From an uncultured Clostridium sp. (lineage in GTDB: Bacteria; Bacillota; Clostridia; TANB77; CAG-508): a stretch of DNA of 49,439 bases. The stretch covers positions 1 through 49,439 of the forward strand of contig USMB01000006.1 of assembly GCA_900555615.1 (NCBI GenBank). Reading direction: 5' to 3'. The translations under genes were made by a program, and so were the position numbers. Within the stretch, counting starts at the first letter, position 1; every line of letters begins with the position of its first letter. Under the pieces are notes generated by a model, which saw nothing but the letters and a program-made list of their open reading frames with translations, was not told the origin of the DNA and ran no database searches. This document shows, in pieces, positions 42,638-49,439 of this stretch.

Positions 42638-42645
42638 TTTTCCTC

Positions 42646-44130
42646 CTAGTATTGATAATTTATTATTGTTGGACTTTCCTTAAATGCTCTTTCATTAACA
42701 AGTGTTGTCCTTGGGATACTTATGCTTCTTAAAGAACTACATTGTCTAAATGCTGAACTACCTATTTCTCTCAATGTTGAAGGTATAGAAACATAGCTTA
42801 AACTGCTACAACCATAAAAAACATGTCCTCCAATTCTTGTTACTCCTTCAGGTATTATGATTGAAGTTAATGATGAACAATATTCAAATGTATTTCCTCT
42901 AATTTCAGTTATTTTTGATGGTAATACAACATTGTTTAAATTTCTATCTCCTATAAAATTCTCTCCATGAATAGATATTATATTATCATGTAAATTTATT
43001 GTTCTTAATGATGTACAATATTCAAATGTTTGTCCATTTAATTCAATTACTTTTCGAGGAATTGTTATTTCTGTTAATGCACTACAATGTGAGAAAGCAC
43101 TAGCTCCCAAATATTCTAAACTGTCTGGTAAATCAATAGAGCTAATTTTTGTATATTTAAAAGCTGAAGCTCTTATATCAACAATTCCTTCATGTAGTTT
43201 TATTGTTCTTAAATTATAACAATTTTCAAAAGCACTAGCTCTTATTTCTGTTACGTTTTCAGGAATATCAATACTTTGTAATCTATTGCAACCATAAAAT
43301 GCATATGCTTTTATGCTTGTTATAGTTTTAGGTAAACTTATACTTTTTATATTAGTATTCTTAAATGCTTTTTCTCCAATTGCCACTACTTTTTTTCCTT
43401 TATATGTTTCTGGTATAACTATATCATCTGTTTCGCTTGGTATGATTCCTCTTGTATATTTTACAAAAGCATATCCATCTCCGTATTCCGTATAAATCAT
43501 TTTAGAATTGATAAATATAACCATAGGAATTAATATTGCTATAAACATTGCTACTGAAAGTTTTATTATATTAGGAACAATTACATCCTTTTTATTACTT
43601 CTAACATCAGATACTATCCTTGCAATATCTTCATCTGGTTTTTTCTTTGCTTGTTTTGTAATAACATTTATTATATTGAATCTTTTTGCTATTATAAAAT
43701 ACACTATAATTGTAACTATTTCAAAAAATATACAACTTGCTAATGATGTATTAAAGAAATACATTATAGTATATATAAATGTTAAAATTCCAACTAATCC
43801 CAACAATAGATTTCTTTTAATATTTAGTTTACTTGTTGATAATTTTTTTAAATTTTCGCCTTGATTTTCGATTTCACTTTTAACCATATTTCGTATAAGT
43901 AATTTTTCATTGCGTAAATACATAGGATCAATTGGTACAAGAGGGCTTGTGTCTTTCACACTGTTTTCATTTTTATTATTCTCTTCTTGTGTTTCTCCCT
44001 CTGTTTTCTCTTGTGTTTCTTCATTAGCATTTTGAAGATTTTGATTGTTTTTAGCATTTCCTTTAGTTACTAAAATTGGCAATCCTATAAAAATTATTCC
44101 AAATACAATTATTACGATTAAAGTTCTCAT
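42646..44130 (-). CDS. BspA-type leucine-rich-repeat membrane protein
   Basis: A 494-residue protein. An N-terminal hydrophobic helix (3-20) is followed by a Glu/Asn/Gln-rich charged stretch, then two helices near 108-145 and one near 195-215. Residues 235-490 contain about ten BspA-like repeats (LRR_5) of the form 'Ile-x-x-x-Ala-Phe-x-x-Cys-x-x-Leu-x-x-Ile-x-Ile-Pro'. Repeats of this type mediate binding at cell surfaces in gut and oral bacteria. It lies eight bases before the radical SAM gene and 28 bases after the DUF2207 gene. Confidence 0.88.
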   Translation of the reverse strand: MRTLIVIIVFGIIFIGLPILVTKGNAKNNQNLQNANEETQEKTEGETQEENNKNENSVKDTSPLVPIDPMYLRNEKLLIRNMVKSEIENQGENLKKLSTSKLNIKRNLLLGLVGILTFIYTIMYFFNTSLASCIFFEIVTIIVYFIIAKRFNIINVITKQAKKKPDEDIARIVSDVRSNKKDVIVPNIIKLSVAMFIAILIPMVIFINSKMIYTEYGDGYAFVKYTRGIIPSETDDIVIPETYKGKKVVAIGEKAFKNTNIKSISLPKTITSIKAYAFYGCNRLQSIDIPENVTEIRASAFENCYNLRTIKLHEGIVDIRASAFKYTKISSIDLPDSLEYLGASAFSHCSALTEITIPRKVIELNGQTFEYCTSLRTINLHDNIISIHGENFIGDRNLNNVVLPSKITEIRGNTFEYCSSLTSIIIPEGVTRIGGHVFYGCSSLSYVSIPSTLREIGSSAFRQCSSLRSISIPRTTLVNERAFKESPTIINYQY

Positions 44131-44158
44131 TTTTAACTCCCCTTATATTTAACTTTTG

Positions 44159-45767
44159 TTATTCTGAAATTATCATAAAGAAATTATTCTCATAATAGTC
44201 TATTGCGTTTAAATCAAAATTTGGTACATTCTTTTTATCAAATAAACCAATCCATTTTTTAGAAATACCTAAAACATATGCATATGGCAATATGTTATAA
44301 AAATAATTAGGATCTTTCTCAGCCATTACTTCTATTTCATTTTTTTCAGCAACATTAAGATAATTTCTAAATCCTAATACTTTTGCAATAATCATTTCTC
44401 CATATGTTGTTTTTCTTTCCATTATTATTGAAAAGAAACCTGTCGCAAATATAGAAATAAATGATGCTACATATAACCATTCAAATTTTGGTTCTATATC
44501 CTTTACATATAAGTACGATATTATCCATGCGATAATTGAAGCAAATAAAAGTCCATAAGCTATAAATGATATCTTTCTCGCTTTTATATCATTAATCTTT
44601 TTATCAATTGAATTTTCTAAGGTAGTATTTATTTTATTAAATACATTTGCAAAAGACTTATCCTCACTCAAAATATTCTCATTACCATTTCTAAATAATT
44701 CTATATATACAATTTGTTCCGTTATTGAAAGTTTTTTCAAATTCTTTCTTTGACTACCAATATTAATTACTTTGTATTTGTTTTTTTCAATTTCTTCAAT
44801 TGAAATATACCCTTTACTTGCTAATCCAATAATTAACGATGCTGTTAATTTTTTAATTGACTTTACTCCATAAATATATCCAATTTGTGCTGAATCAAAA
44901 TCTTCAGGTGGATAAAATTCTACTGTTTGACATTTCTTTTCGTAATTTTTTCCGTATTTTTTCCACAAAATATAATTTATAATAGATATAGCAATTAAAG
45001 AAATGCATATTAGTAAACTTATAAAACCATATGTATAAGTTGACCCTACCATCAGGTAAACTCATTTTTAAAGTTATCGAATTTTTCAACATGTATTTAT
45101 CTAATTCTGCATTAATTGTCTTTCCCTCTACATAGTATTTTATATTATTTGTTATATTTTGTTCTTTATCAAAAAAATATATCTTTTCTGTGTCTGTTAT
45201 ATTTTCAGGCATATTTACTGTGATACTTATTTTATTGATTGATGTGTTATCATAATTATCAAAAACATTAAATACCAATTCATCAATTTTCTTATTTAAG
45301 TCTTTCCCCATATTATATCTGTATTTTATTGTATATGTATGTGTTCCAGAATCAGTAGTTGTTCTTTCACTTCCAACCTTTATTCCAATACTATCATTTG
45401 TTTTATTTAAGTAAAATTTTTCGCCTATGGCTCTTAAATTAGAAACTTCTACTTTCATCTTTTTTTCGCTATTATTATCATAATACTTCTGCCATAAAGG
45501 TATTGATTTATATATACCGTTTATTTTTAAATTACTCGGAATGTTTATTGTTATATTTTCAGTTACATCTATTCTACTGTCTTTATCAACATCTAAAACA
45601 ATACTGTAATTTTCTATTTCAAAATCAGATGATATATATGAATTATTATTCTTTATATTTTTATCGTTTATTTTATAGATAATTACTGGTAATAAAATCA
45701 TCACCAAGCTCCATATGAACGCCAAGGTCAAAGCCTTGATTTTTCTAGTTTTCATAATATCTCCCAT
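44159..45767 (-). pseudogene. DUF2207 membrane protein, frameshifted
   Basis: The first frame (from 45767) encodes a membrane helix and a DUF2207 outer domain ending Met-Ser-Leu-Pro-Asp-Gly. The second frame (to 44159) resumes with Val-Gly-Ser-Thr-Tyr-Thr-Tyr, a membrane helix and the family's cytoplasmic part (Phe-Tyr-Pro-Pro-Glu-Asp-Phe-Asp-Ser-Ala-Gln-Ile-Gly-Tyr, Leu-Thr-Ala-Ser-Leu-Ile). One base change near 45045-45056 would join them into about 535 residues, the usual size. DUF2207 genes often accompany lemA, which ends this block. Both halves are well conserved, so disruption is recent or an error. Confidence 0.78.
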
Positions 45768-45787
45768 TATTCTTAAATTACATATAT

Positions 45788-45816
45788 TTTATATCATAAA
45801 TCGACAAAAAATACAA
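45788..45816 (-). promoter_or_regulatory. Promoter for the DUF2207-LRR-radical SAM genes
   Basis: TTGTAT (45811-45816), 17-base spacer, TATAAA (45788-45793), about 20 bases before the first cargo start. Confidence 0.55.
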
Positions 45817-45908
45817 CAATTATAAATATTAAATTTTTATTGCGTTTTTATTACAAAATCATTACAATTTAAACATGTTTTTTTAATATTTGTAACATTT
45901 CAATTAAG

Positions 45909-45950
45909 AAACACAGTAAAATGTGATATTTCTCACATTCTACTGTGTTT
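45909..45950. terminator. Hairpin terminator between the replication remnants and the cargo
   Basis: AAACACAGTA-ATGTGA / TCACAT-TACTGTGTTT, a long stem with a small internal loop. It isolates the cargo promoter from upstream transcription. Confidence 0.75.
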
Positions 45951-45961
45951 AACAAAAATTT

Positions 45962-46182
45962 CTATTTTCCAAAAAATTCCTTAATTGCTCCATTAACTAA
46001 CCTTGTAAATGATATTCCTGCCTTTTGATGATATTCATTTATTTTTTGATATTGTCTTTTCTTAACATCAAATTTCTATAATTATAATCATCTGCAAATT
46101 CACTTAATTTACTTATTTTCAAGTCTAATAGGTTATATCTTTGTAAATAATACTCAATTTTCTTAATTTCTGAATTATATAA
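45962..46182 (-). pseudogene. Decayed gene fragment, possible ribbon-helix-helix end
   Basis: Two frames on the minus strand give helical fragments that would join by a shift near 46078: first Ile-Glu-Tyr-Tyr-Leu-Gln-Arg-Tyr-Asn-Leu-Leu, then Lys-Phe-Asp-Val-Lys-Lys-Arg-Gln-Tyr...Ile-Ser-Phe-Thr-Arg-Leu-Val-Asn-Gly-Ala-Ile, the latter like the C-terminal part of a small ribbon-helix-helix or plasmid accessory protein. There is no clear start codon. Confidence 0.4.
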
Positions 46183-46633
46183 ATATCTCTCCCTGCTCTT
46201 GTAAGAACTTTCTTGAAATATAAAATGCTAAATCATCTTTACTTCTAAATCTTCTTTGATATTGAGTACCATCATTTTTCTCACATACAAGCATATACTG
46301 ACCTTCATATTTTAATAATAAACAATAGAATCTTGCTGTTGCTATTGCAAATAGAATATCCTTTTTAAGTTCTAAATCATCAATATCACTTACTGTTTTA
46401 TCTACACATTTTAATATTTCAAGCATTCTTTTTATAATTTTTCTAACATCAATATTACTAAATTCAAAGCATTCCTTTGCCTTATTAAATAGTATTTTGT
46501 ATTCAAGTTTTGTTAGATCTACATCATTAAAATTTTCTAATTGTTTATATAACTGATGAACTATGTATAAATCTTCAATATCTTCTTTTTCTTAATCAGT
46601 TAATCTATTGTATTTTTCAAATATATTTATCAT
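46175..46633 (-). pseudogene. Element gene with a premature stop
   Basis: ATG at 46633, coupled by ATGA to the stop of the preceding gene, opens a frame that meets TAA at codon 14 and is otherwise open to 46175 (152 codons before the stop). The readable part is helical (His-Gln-Leu-Tyr-Lys-Gln-Leu...) and ends with Phe-Arg-Ser-Lys-Asp-Asp-Leu-Ala-Phe-Tyr. A single C-to-T or G-to-T change could explain the stop. No family recognised; by position it belongs to the replication region. Confidence 0.55.
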
Positions 46634-47438
46634 ATATCGTATCCTCCTATATCTTCTATTTCATCTTTATTAGGTACAAAAAAAGAAGGGCTTTGCTTGT
46701 CCTTCGTTAATTCATTTGTAACACTTTTATAATAATAATTTATAAAACTTTCAATTGGATTATTCTGATCTTTGTATTCATCTTCTTTGAGTTTACAATC
46801 ATTATATATTTTCAATAGTTTATCTCTACTAACTTTAGGTGTTAAGTATTGTAATTTATCTTTAACAATTAAAGCTATTGCATAATCTATAATTTTAATT
46901 CTTTCAAGATTATCTCCAGTTATATATTGCAAAGAATCTTTAGTGTATAACATTTCATATTTCTTTAGTAGGTCATATATGTCATTAAAATCTACTTTTG
47001 AAAATTCTGCTGGAAATTCCTCTTTACCATTTATAATATAATTAAAAAATCTGTCTATCTTATTATTACTTATAATATTATACTGTCCTTTTGGGGACAT
47101 ACCCTCTGTCCCATTTATCGAATAGGGGTATGTCCTATTTATCGTATAGGGTGTATCATTTGGATAAATTCTTCTTTGGATAATCTCGCCTTTTTCATTT
47201 CTTATAATATCTAAACAAAACCAAATTCTTTTAAATGAGAAATCCATTTTGATACCGTATGTGGTTGTGCCTCTAGTTTATCAGCCAAATATGAATTTTT
47301 TGCAAAACAATACCCTTCTTTATTAGCTAATGATGTTATTACAGCATAAAGTAATTTTTCATTTGGTTTTAAATCTTTACTAAATAGCACTGTTGCAGGT
47401 ATAACAGAATAATAACTTACTTTATTTTCTTCATTCAA
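46630..47438 (-). pseudogene. Replisome-organizer/plasmid-replication-type HTH protein, frameshifted
   Basis: From 47438 the frame encodes Tyr-Tyr-Ser-Val-Ile-Pro-Ala-Thr-Val, Leu-Lys-Pro-Asn-Glu-Lys-Leu-Leu-Tyr-Ala-Val-Ile and Ser-Lys-Trp-Ile-Ser-His-Leu-Lys-Glu-Phe-Gly-Phe. This is the winged helix-turn-helix start (HTH_36 type) of phage/plasmid replication proteins. It stops at 47211, while the next frame continues with the expected Leu-Asp-Ile-Ile-Arg-Asn-Glu-Lys-Gly to 46630. One base shift near 47215-47230 would restore about 268 residues. The gene is therefore broken, and the element has probably lost autonomous replication. Confidence 0.7.
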
Positions 47439-47658
47439 ATTACAAACTCCCCCTTCCTTTATATTTTTATTTTCAATTTATTAATTTTTTAGTGATTTTG
47501 GACATTTTTTAAGATAGGTTCATTTTTAGAAGCTATCTCCAAAAGTGATATTTTTGATTAATTTTTTTCAAATTTTAGACAAAATAATAAACACTATCGA
47601 AAATCCGATAACGCTTATTTTAGTAGTTATTTTCTCGATTTATACAACTGATATTTTC

Positions 47659-47706
47659 GGTTGCATTTTGATACCTTTGTTAGAGCAAAAAGCACGTGCT
47701 ACTTAT
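47659..47706 (+). other. attR, right junction of the intervening element
   Basis: Element arm 47659-47682 (GGTTGCA...ACCTTT then GTTA), GA at 47683-47684, then cotJC sequence. Joined to the left element arm it forms an imperfect palindrome whose inner arms ACCTTT / AAAGGT lie exactly four bases either side of GA. Confidence 0.85.
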
Positions 47707-47910
47707 GAAAAGTTAATTGATTTATGTAGAGATAATCCAGATGTTGTAGACCCTCTTCGTTTCTTAAGAGAAAGAGAAGTTGTTCACTTCCAAAGATTTG
47801 GTGAAGCTTTAAGAGGCGTTCAAGATAAACTTGCTGAAAAGAAATTTTATATGAATGATGGCAGTTGCTTAAATATTCAACAAAATGATGATTGTAATTG
47901 TGGAATGTAG
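47683..47910 (+). pseudogene. cotJC: CotJC, 3' part (completes the gene split at 19851)
   Basis: Encodes the last 75 residues of CotJC with no start of its own: Glu-Gln-Lys-Ala-Arg-Ala-Thr-Tyr-Glu-Lys, Pro-Leu-Arg-Phe-Leu-Arg-Glu-Arg-Glu-Val-Val-His-Phe-Gln-Arg-Phe, and a Cys/Asn-rich tail. It holds the restored helix-3 Glu (codon 136 after joining) and the helix-4 ExxH (Glu167/His170 in the joined protein). From the manganese-catalase family these complete the dimetal site. The frame is fully open and undecayed, which argues that the full gene is still used after excision. It is followed by the operon's terminator. Confidence 0.9.
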
Positions 47911-47914
47911 TTCA

Positions 47915-47946
47915 AAAAATAACTCACTTTTTTTGTGAGTTATTTT
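47915..47946 (+). terminator. Terminator of the cotJ operon
   Basis: AAAAATAACTCAC / GTGAGTTATTTTT perfect stem with a six-T loop, directly after the cotJC stop. Together with cotJA-cotJB it marks the two ends of the original operon. Confidence 0.9.
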
Positions 47947-48192
47947 TGTATTCCATATCCGTTTGATATAGGATCTTTAAACAATCCTATATGTGGTGGC
48001 AAATATTTAAATATAATAAAACATAATAATATGCATATCAATCCAATAACTGCAATCCTCTTATTACATTTTAGCTTATACTCATCATTAGTCATTATCT
48101 TATATGCAACATATTCTCCTAATATTACAGCGCCAAAATTATTCCTATTGTTTTGGCACACCAAAATTTCTTATTATTTTTTTCTTTTCCAT
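47940..48192 (-). pseudogene. Small membrane protein gene, start unclear or frameshifted
   Basis: GGAGG and ATG at 48192 open a frame that stops after 15 codons. The remaining 74-codon frame to 47940 has only a TTG start, no ribosome site of its own, and contains one good membrane helix (Ile-Ala-Val-Ile-Gly-Leu-Ile-Cys-Ile-Leu-Leu) and an ordinary charged part. A one-base shift near 48165 would join them. Family not recognised. Confidence 0.4.
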
Positions 48193-48279
48193 ACAGCCTC
48201 CTTATTTAATATTTATGCCACAATCTCGTATATATTCTGAATATTTAAGCCTTATTTTTGGAAAAACTTGTAATTTCTA

Positions 48280-48308
48280 TTGATTTTTTCATATATCTGT
48301 GCTATAAT
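48280..48308 (+). promoter_or_regulatory. Promoter of the 106-residue orphan gene
   Basis: TTGATT (48280-48285), 17-base spacer, TATAAT (48303-48308), with a leader of about 90 bases. Confidence 0.75.
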
Positions 48309-48405
48309 ATATAAGTTAACGTAATAACGTTTGTTTTTTCCATTAGTCAGGATGGATCATCCAATAATACAACAATTTTATTTACTAAATTTTTTGGAGG
48401 TAATT

Positions 48406-48726
48406 ATGCTAAAAGCAAGAAATGGAAAACTGGTTCGCCTTAGTAAGGATGACCAAGAATTTGTCTGGGAGTCATACATCGAAGGCGGTGTAAATATTGT
48501 CTATCGTATTTCGTATGGCGACATCAAGAAAGCGCATGCGCTTTTGATTACTGATGTAAATGGTAAAGAAGTCTGTGCACTTCTTTCCAAGGACGTCACT
48601 CGAATGGTCGCCCTGACCGATGAAGAACTTATCATGGACGGCTTGCCGCTCGATAAGTTCATTCGGGAATATTGTCCCGATTTTGTTGAAAGTCTTGACG
48701 AAGTTGAGGCCCAGAAAAAACCGTAA
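48406..48726 (+). CDS. 106-residue orphan protein, GC-richer cassette
   Basis: A soluble protein starting Met-Leu-Lys-Ala-Arg-Asn-Gly-Lys-Leu. The ATG at 48406 has TTGGAGG six bases upstream and is preferred over a longer frame from TTG at 48331. Base use is strongly different from the surroundings (many GTC, GAC, CGC, CTG and GCG codons). It has its own promoter and terminator, like the genes at 9856-10146 and 40224-40385. A C-terminal part (Glu-Glu-Leu-Ile-Met-Asp-Gly-Leu-Pro-Leu-Asp-Lys-Phe-Ile) looks helical. Family not recognised. Confidence 0.75.
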   Translation: MLKARNGKLVRLSKDDQEFVWESYIEGGVNIVYRISYGDIKKAHALLITDVNGKEVCALLSKDVTRMVALTDEELIMDGLPLDKFIREYCPDFVESLDEVEAQKKP

Positions 48727-48734
48727 CCCAACAT

Positions 48735-48769
48735 AAAAAGACTCGCGCCCTGACTCGCGAGTCTTTTTT
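48735..48769. terminator. Terminator between the orphan gene and the Nudix gene
   Basis: AAAAAGACTCGCG / CGCGAGTCTTTTT perfect 13-base stem; bidirectional between convergent genes. Confidence 0.92.
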
Positions 48770-49304
48770 ATTTTATTTCTAAAATTCTCTTTAAAAAATT
48801 CCATGGACCTGTTTTATCTGTTAATCCATCATAATTATTTTTTATCCTATTCAATACCTCTTCTTTTGTGAAAAACTTTATTTCAGCAACTTCTTCCTCT
48901 TGTAACTTAATTTCTGATACGTCTATACTTTTAGTTATTAAATAACACTCATTAAATTGTTTGTTAATAATATCTCCTTTTTTATTTGCAGAACATGATC
49001 CAACTAAATATTTTATATCATTATCATTTATATCTATTCCTAGTTCTTCTTTGCATTCTCTAATTAGCGCTTGTCTTCCAAATTCACCTGCCAAAACATG
49101 TCCTCCAACAGTCACATCCCATAAATTCGGCCATAGTTTCTTATTTGCACTTCTCTTTTGCAATAAAATATTAGAATTTTTATCTATAACAAATGCATAT
49201 ACACACCTATGCCACAAACCTTTTTTATGACATTCTTCCCTTGTAGCTATTTCTCCTGTAAACTCTCCTCTTTCATTTAATACATCCAATTTTTCTTGCA
49301 TCAT
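48768..49304 (-). CDS. Nudix hydrolase
   Basis: A 178-residue Nudix protein. The Nudix box Gly-Gly-His-Val-Leu-Ala-Gly-Glu...Arg-Glu-Cys-Lys-Glu-Glu-Leu-Gly lies at about residues 67-89 and has all metal-binding Glu residues. The N-terminal part (Leu-Asp-Val-Leu-Asn-Glu-Arg-Gly-Glu, then Leu-Trp-His-Arg-Cys-Val-Tyr) and Trp-Asp-Val-Thr-Val-Gly-Gly-His resemble the isopentenyl-diphosphate-isomerase-like Nudix subgroup often annotated as generic hydrolases. Substrate unknown. Two ATGs stand together at the start. Confidence 0.92.
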   Translation of the reverse strand: MMQEKLDVLNERGEFTGEIATREECHKKGLWHRCVYAFVIDKNSNILLQKRSANKKLWPNLWDVTVGGHVLAGEFGRQALIRECKEELGIDINDNDIKYLVGSCSANKKGDIINKQFNECYLITKSIDVSEIKLQEEEVAEIKFFTKEEVLNRIKNNYDGLTDKTGPWNFLKRILEIK

Positions 49305-49393
49305 ATAATTTCAAGCTCCATCCTATAACTTTTTTTGTAAACATCTGAATTGTATCATAAATTTATAATATTTTCAATCAATCTATAAAAAAT

Positions 49394-49439
49394 AAGAAAA
49401 ATCAAGATTTTTCTTTCTAAGAGTTGCTAACGCAACTCT
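49394..49439. repeat. Two short inverted repeats at the window end
   Basis: AAGAAAAATC / GATTTTTCTT (49394-49415) and AGAGTTGC / GCAACTCT (49420-49439), next to each other. On the minus strand they may form a terminator for a gene beyond the window. Confidence 0.45.

Larger units (their letters stand above)
19852..47683. mobile_element. 27.8-kb skin-like intervening element inserted in cotJC
   Basis: A 27,832-bp segment bounded by GA dinucleotides that splits cotJC. Evidence: the two cotJC parts join in frame into a full-length family member; two large serine recombinase genes lie right inside the left end; joining the two element ends creates an imperfect palindrome (GGTTGCA...ACCTTT-N4-GA-N4-AAAGGT...TGCAACC) of the attP type; and all internal genes run on one strand, opposite to cotJ. 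The left module looks ICE/transposon-derived, the middle is envelope-protein cargo, and the right end holds decayed replication-type genes. No complete transfer (relaxase, T4SS) or phage structural genes are seen, so it is probably no longer self-mobile. Excision during sporulation is inferred from the precedents of sigK/skin and spsM/SPbeta. Confidence 0.9.

Noticed and set aside
47545..47682. A hydrophobic 46-residue start in frame with the 3' part of cotJC, giving an apparent 121-residue gene
   Set aside because: It is element sequence read by chance into cotJC. There is no ribosome site, and homology starts exactly at the GA crossover.
19852..47683. The idea that the element is an intact prophage or conjugative element
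   Set aside because: No capsid, tail, terminase, relaxase or type IV secretion genes are seen; only recombinase/regulator genes and broken replication-type genes.
47935..48240. A 101-codon plus-strand frame after the cotJ terminator
   Set aside because: It starts inside the terminator, has no ribosome site, and is antisense to a more plausible minus-strand membrane protein.

Overview
The window comes from a low-GC, endospore-forming member of the Clostridia (Bacillota). The evidence is AT-rich codon use, strong AGGAGG-type ribosome sites, spoVS, a complete cotJA-cotJB start of the cotJ spore-coat operon, a LexA-type box at recA, and a giant acyl-CoA dehydratase activase typical of amino-acid-fermenting anaerobes.

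Layout. 1-4142: a PAP2 phosphatase (cut by the window edge), a small membrane protein, tag, a pentapeptide-repeat remnant, a TraX-type membrane protein, a helical unknown, and recA under a sigma-A promoter with an SOS box. 4143-7845: an orphan oligopeptide-binding protein, spoVS, ymdB and a coiled-coil protein built of 11-residue repeats. 7960-9846: asd-dapA (lysine/diaminopimelate). 9856-18677: a GC-richer small gene, a PF06541 membrane protein, the 1437-residue activase with repeats in its leader, a small membrane protein, and a MacB-like ABC transporter whose promoter spacer is a perfect palindrome. 18805-19868: cotJA, cotJB and the 5' two thirds of cotJC.

The main finding is that cotJC is split. 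Its 5' part ends at 19851 and its 3' part resumes at 47683. Joining the two at a shared GA dinucleotide restores an uninterrupted CotJC reading frame of 210 residues, including a predicted manganese ligand (codon 136). The 27,832-bp segment between them starts with two overlapping, intact large serine recombinase genes. Joining its two ends gives an attP-like site whose inverted repeats are centred on that same GA. This is the architecture of a developmentally excised intervening element (as for skin in sigK or SPbeta in spsM), here in cotJC.

Inside the element, all genes run on the minus strand. The left end (19955-24755) is a transposon/ICE-type module: the recombinase pair behind a palindromic operator, a 51-residue TnpW-like protein, small element proteins, a candidate structured RNA, an HTH protein and a sigma-like protein. 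The middle (25395-45767) is a cell-envelope cargo: a DUF2207 protein, a BspA-type LRR protein, a radical SAM/SPASM enzyme with a candidate substrate, then MoxR-DUF58-VWA-VWA-TPR, a surface protein with an LPKAG-type tail, a DUF2628 protein, a membrane-anchored HEFGH zincin, a trypsin-like protein that seems to have lost its catalytic residues, zinc-ribbon membrane proteins and LemA. The right end (45962-47438) holds decayed replication-type genes. Several element genes carry frameshifts or a nonsense codon, while both recombinases are intact. That fits an element kept for excision rather than transfer.

Beyond the element (47911-49439) are the cotJC terminator, a damaged small membrane gene, a GC-richer monocistronic small gene and a Nudix hydrolase. 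Function calls rest on motif recognition by eye; no database search was run.
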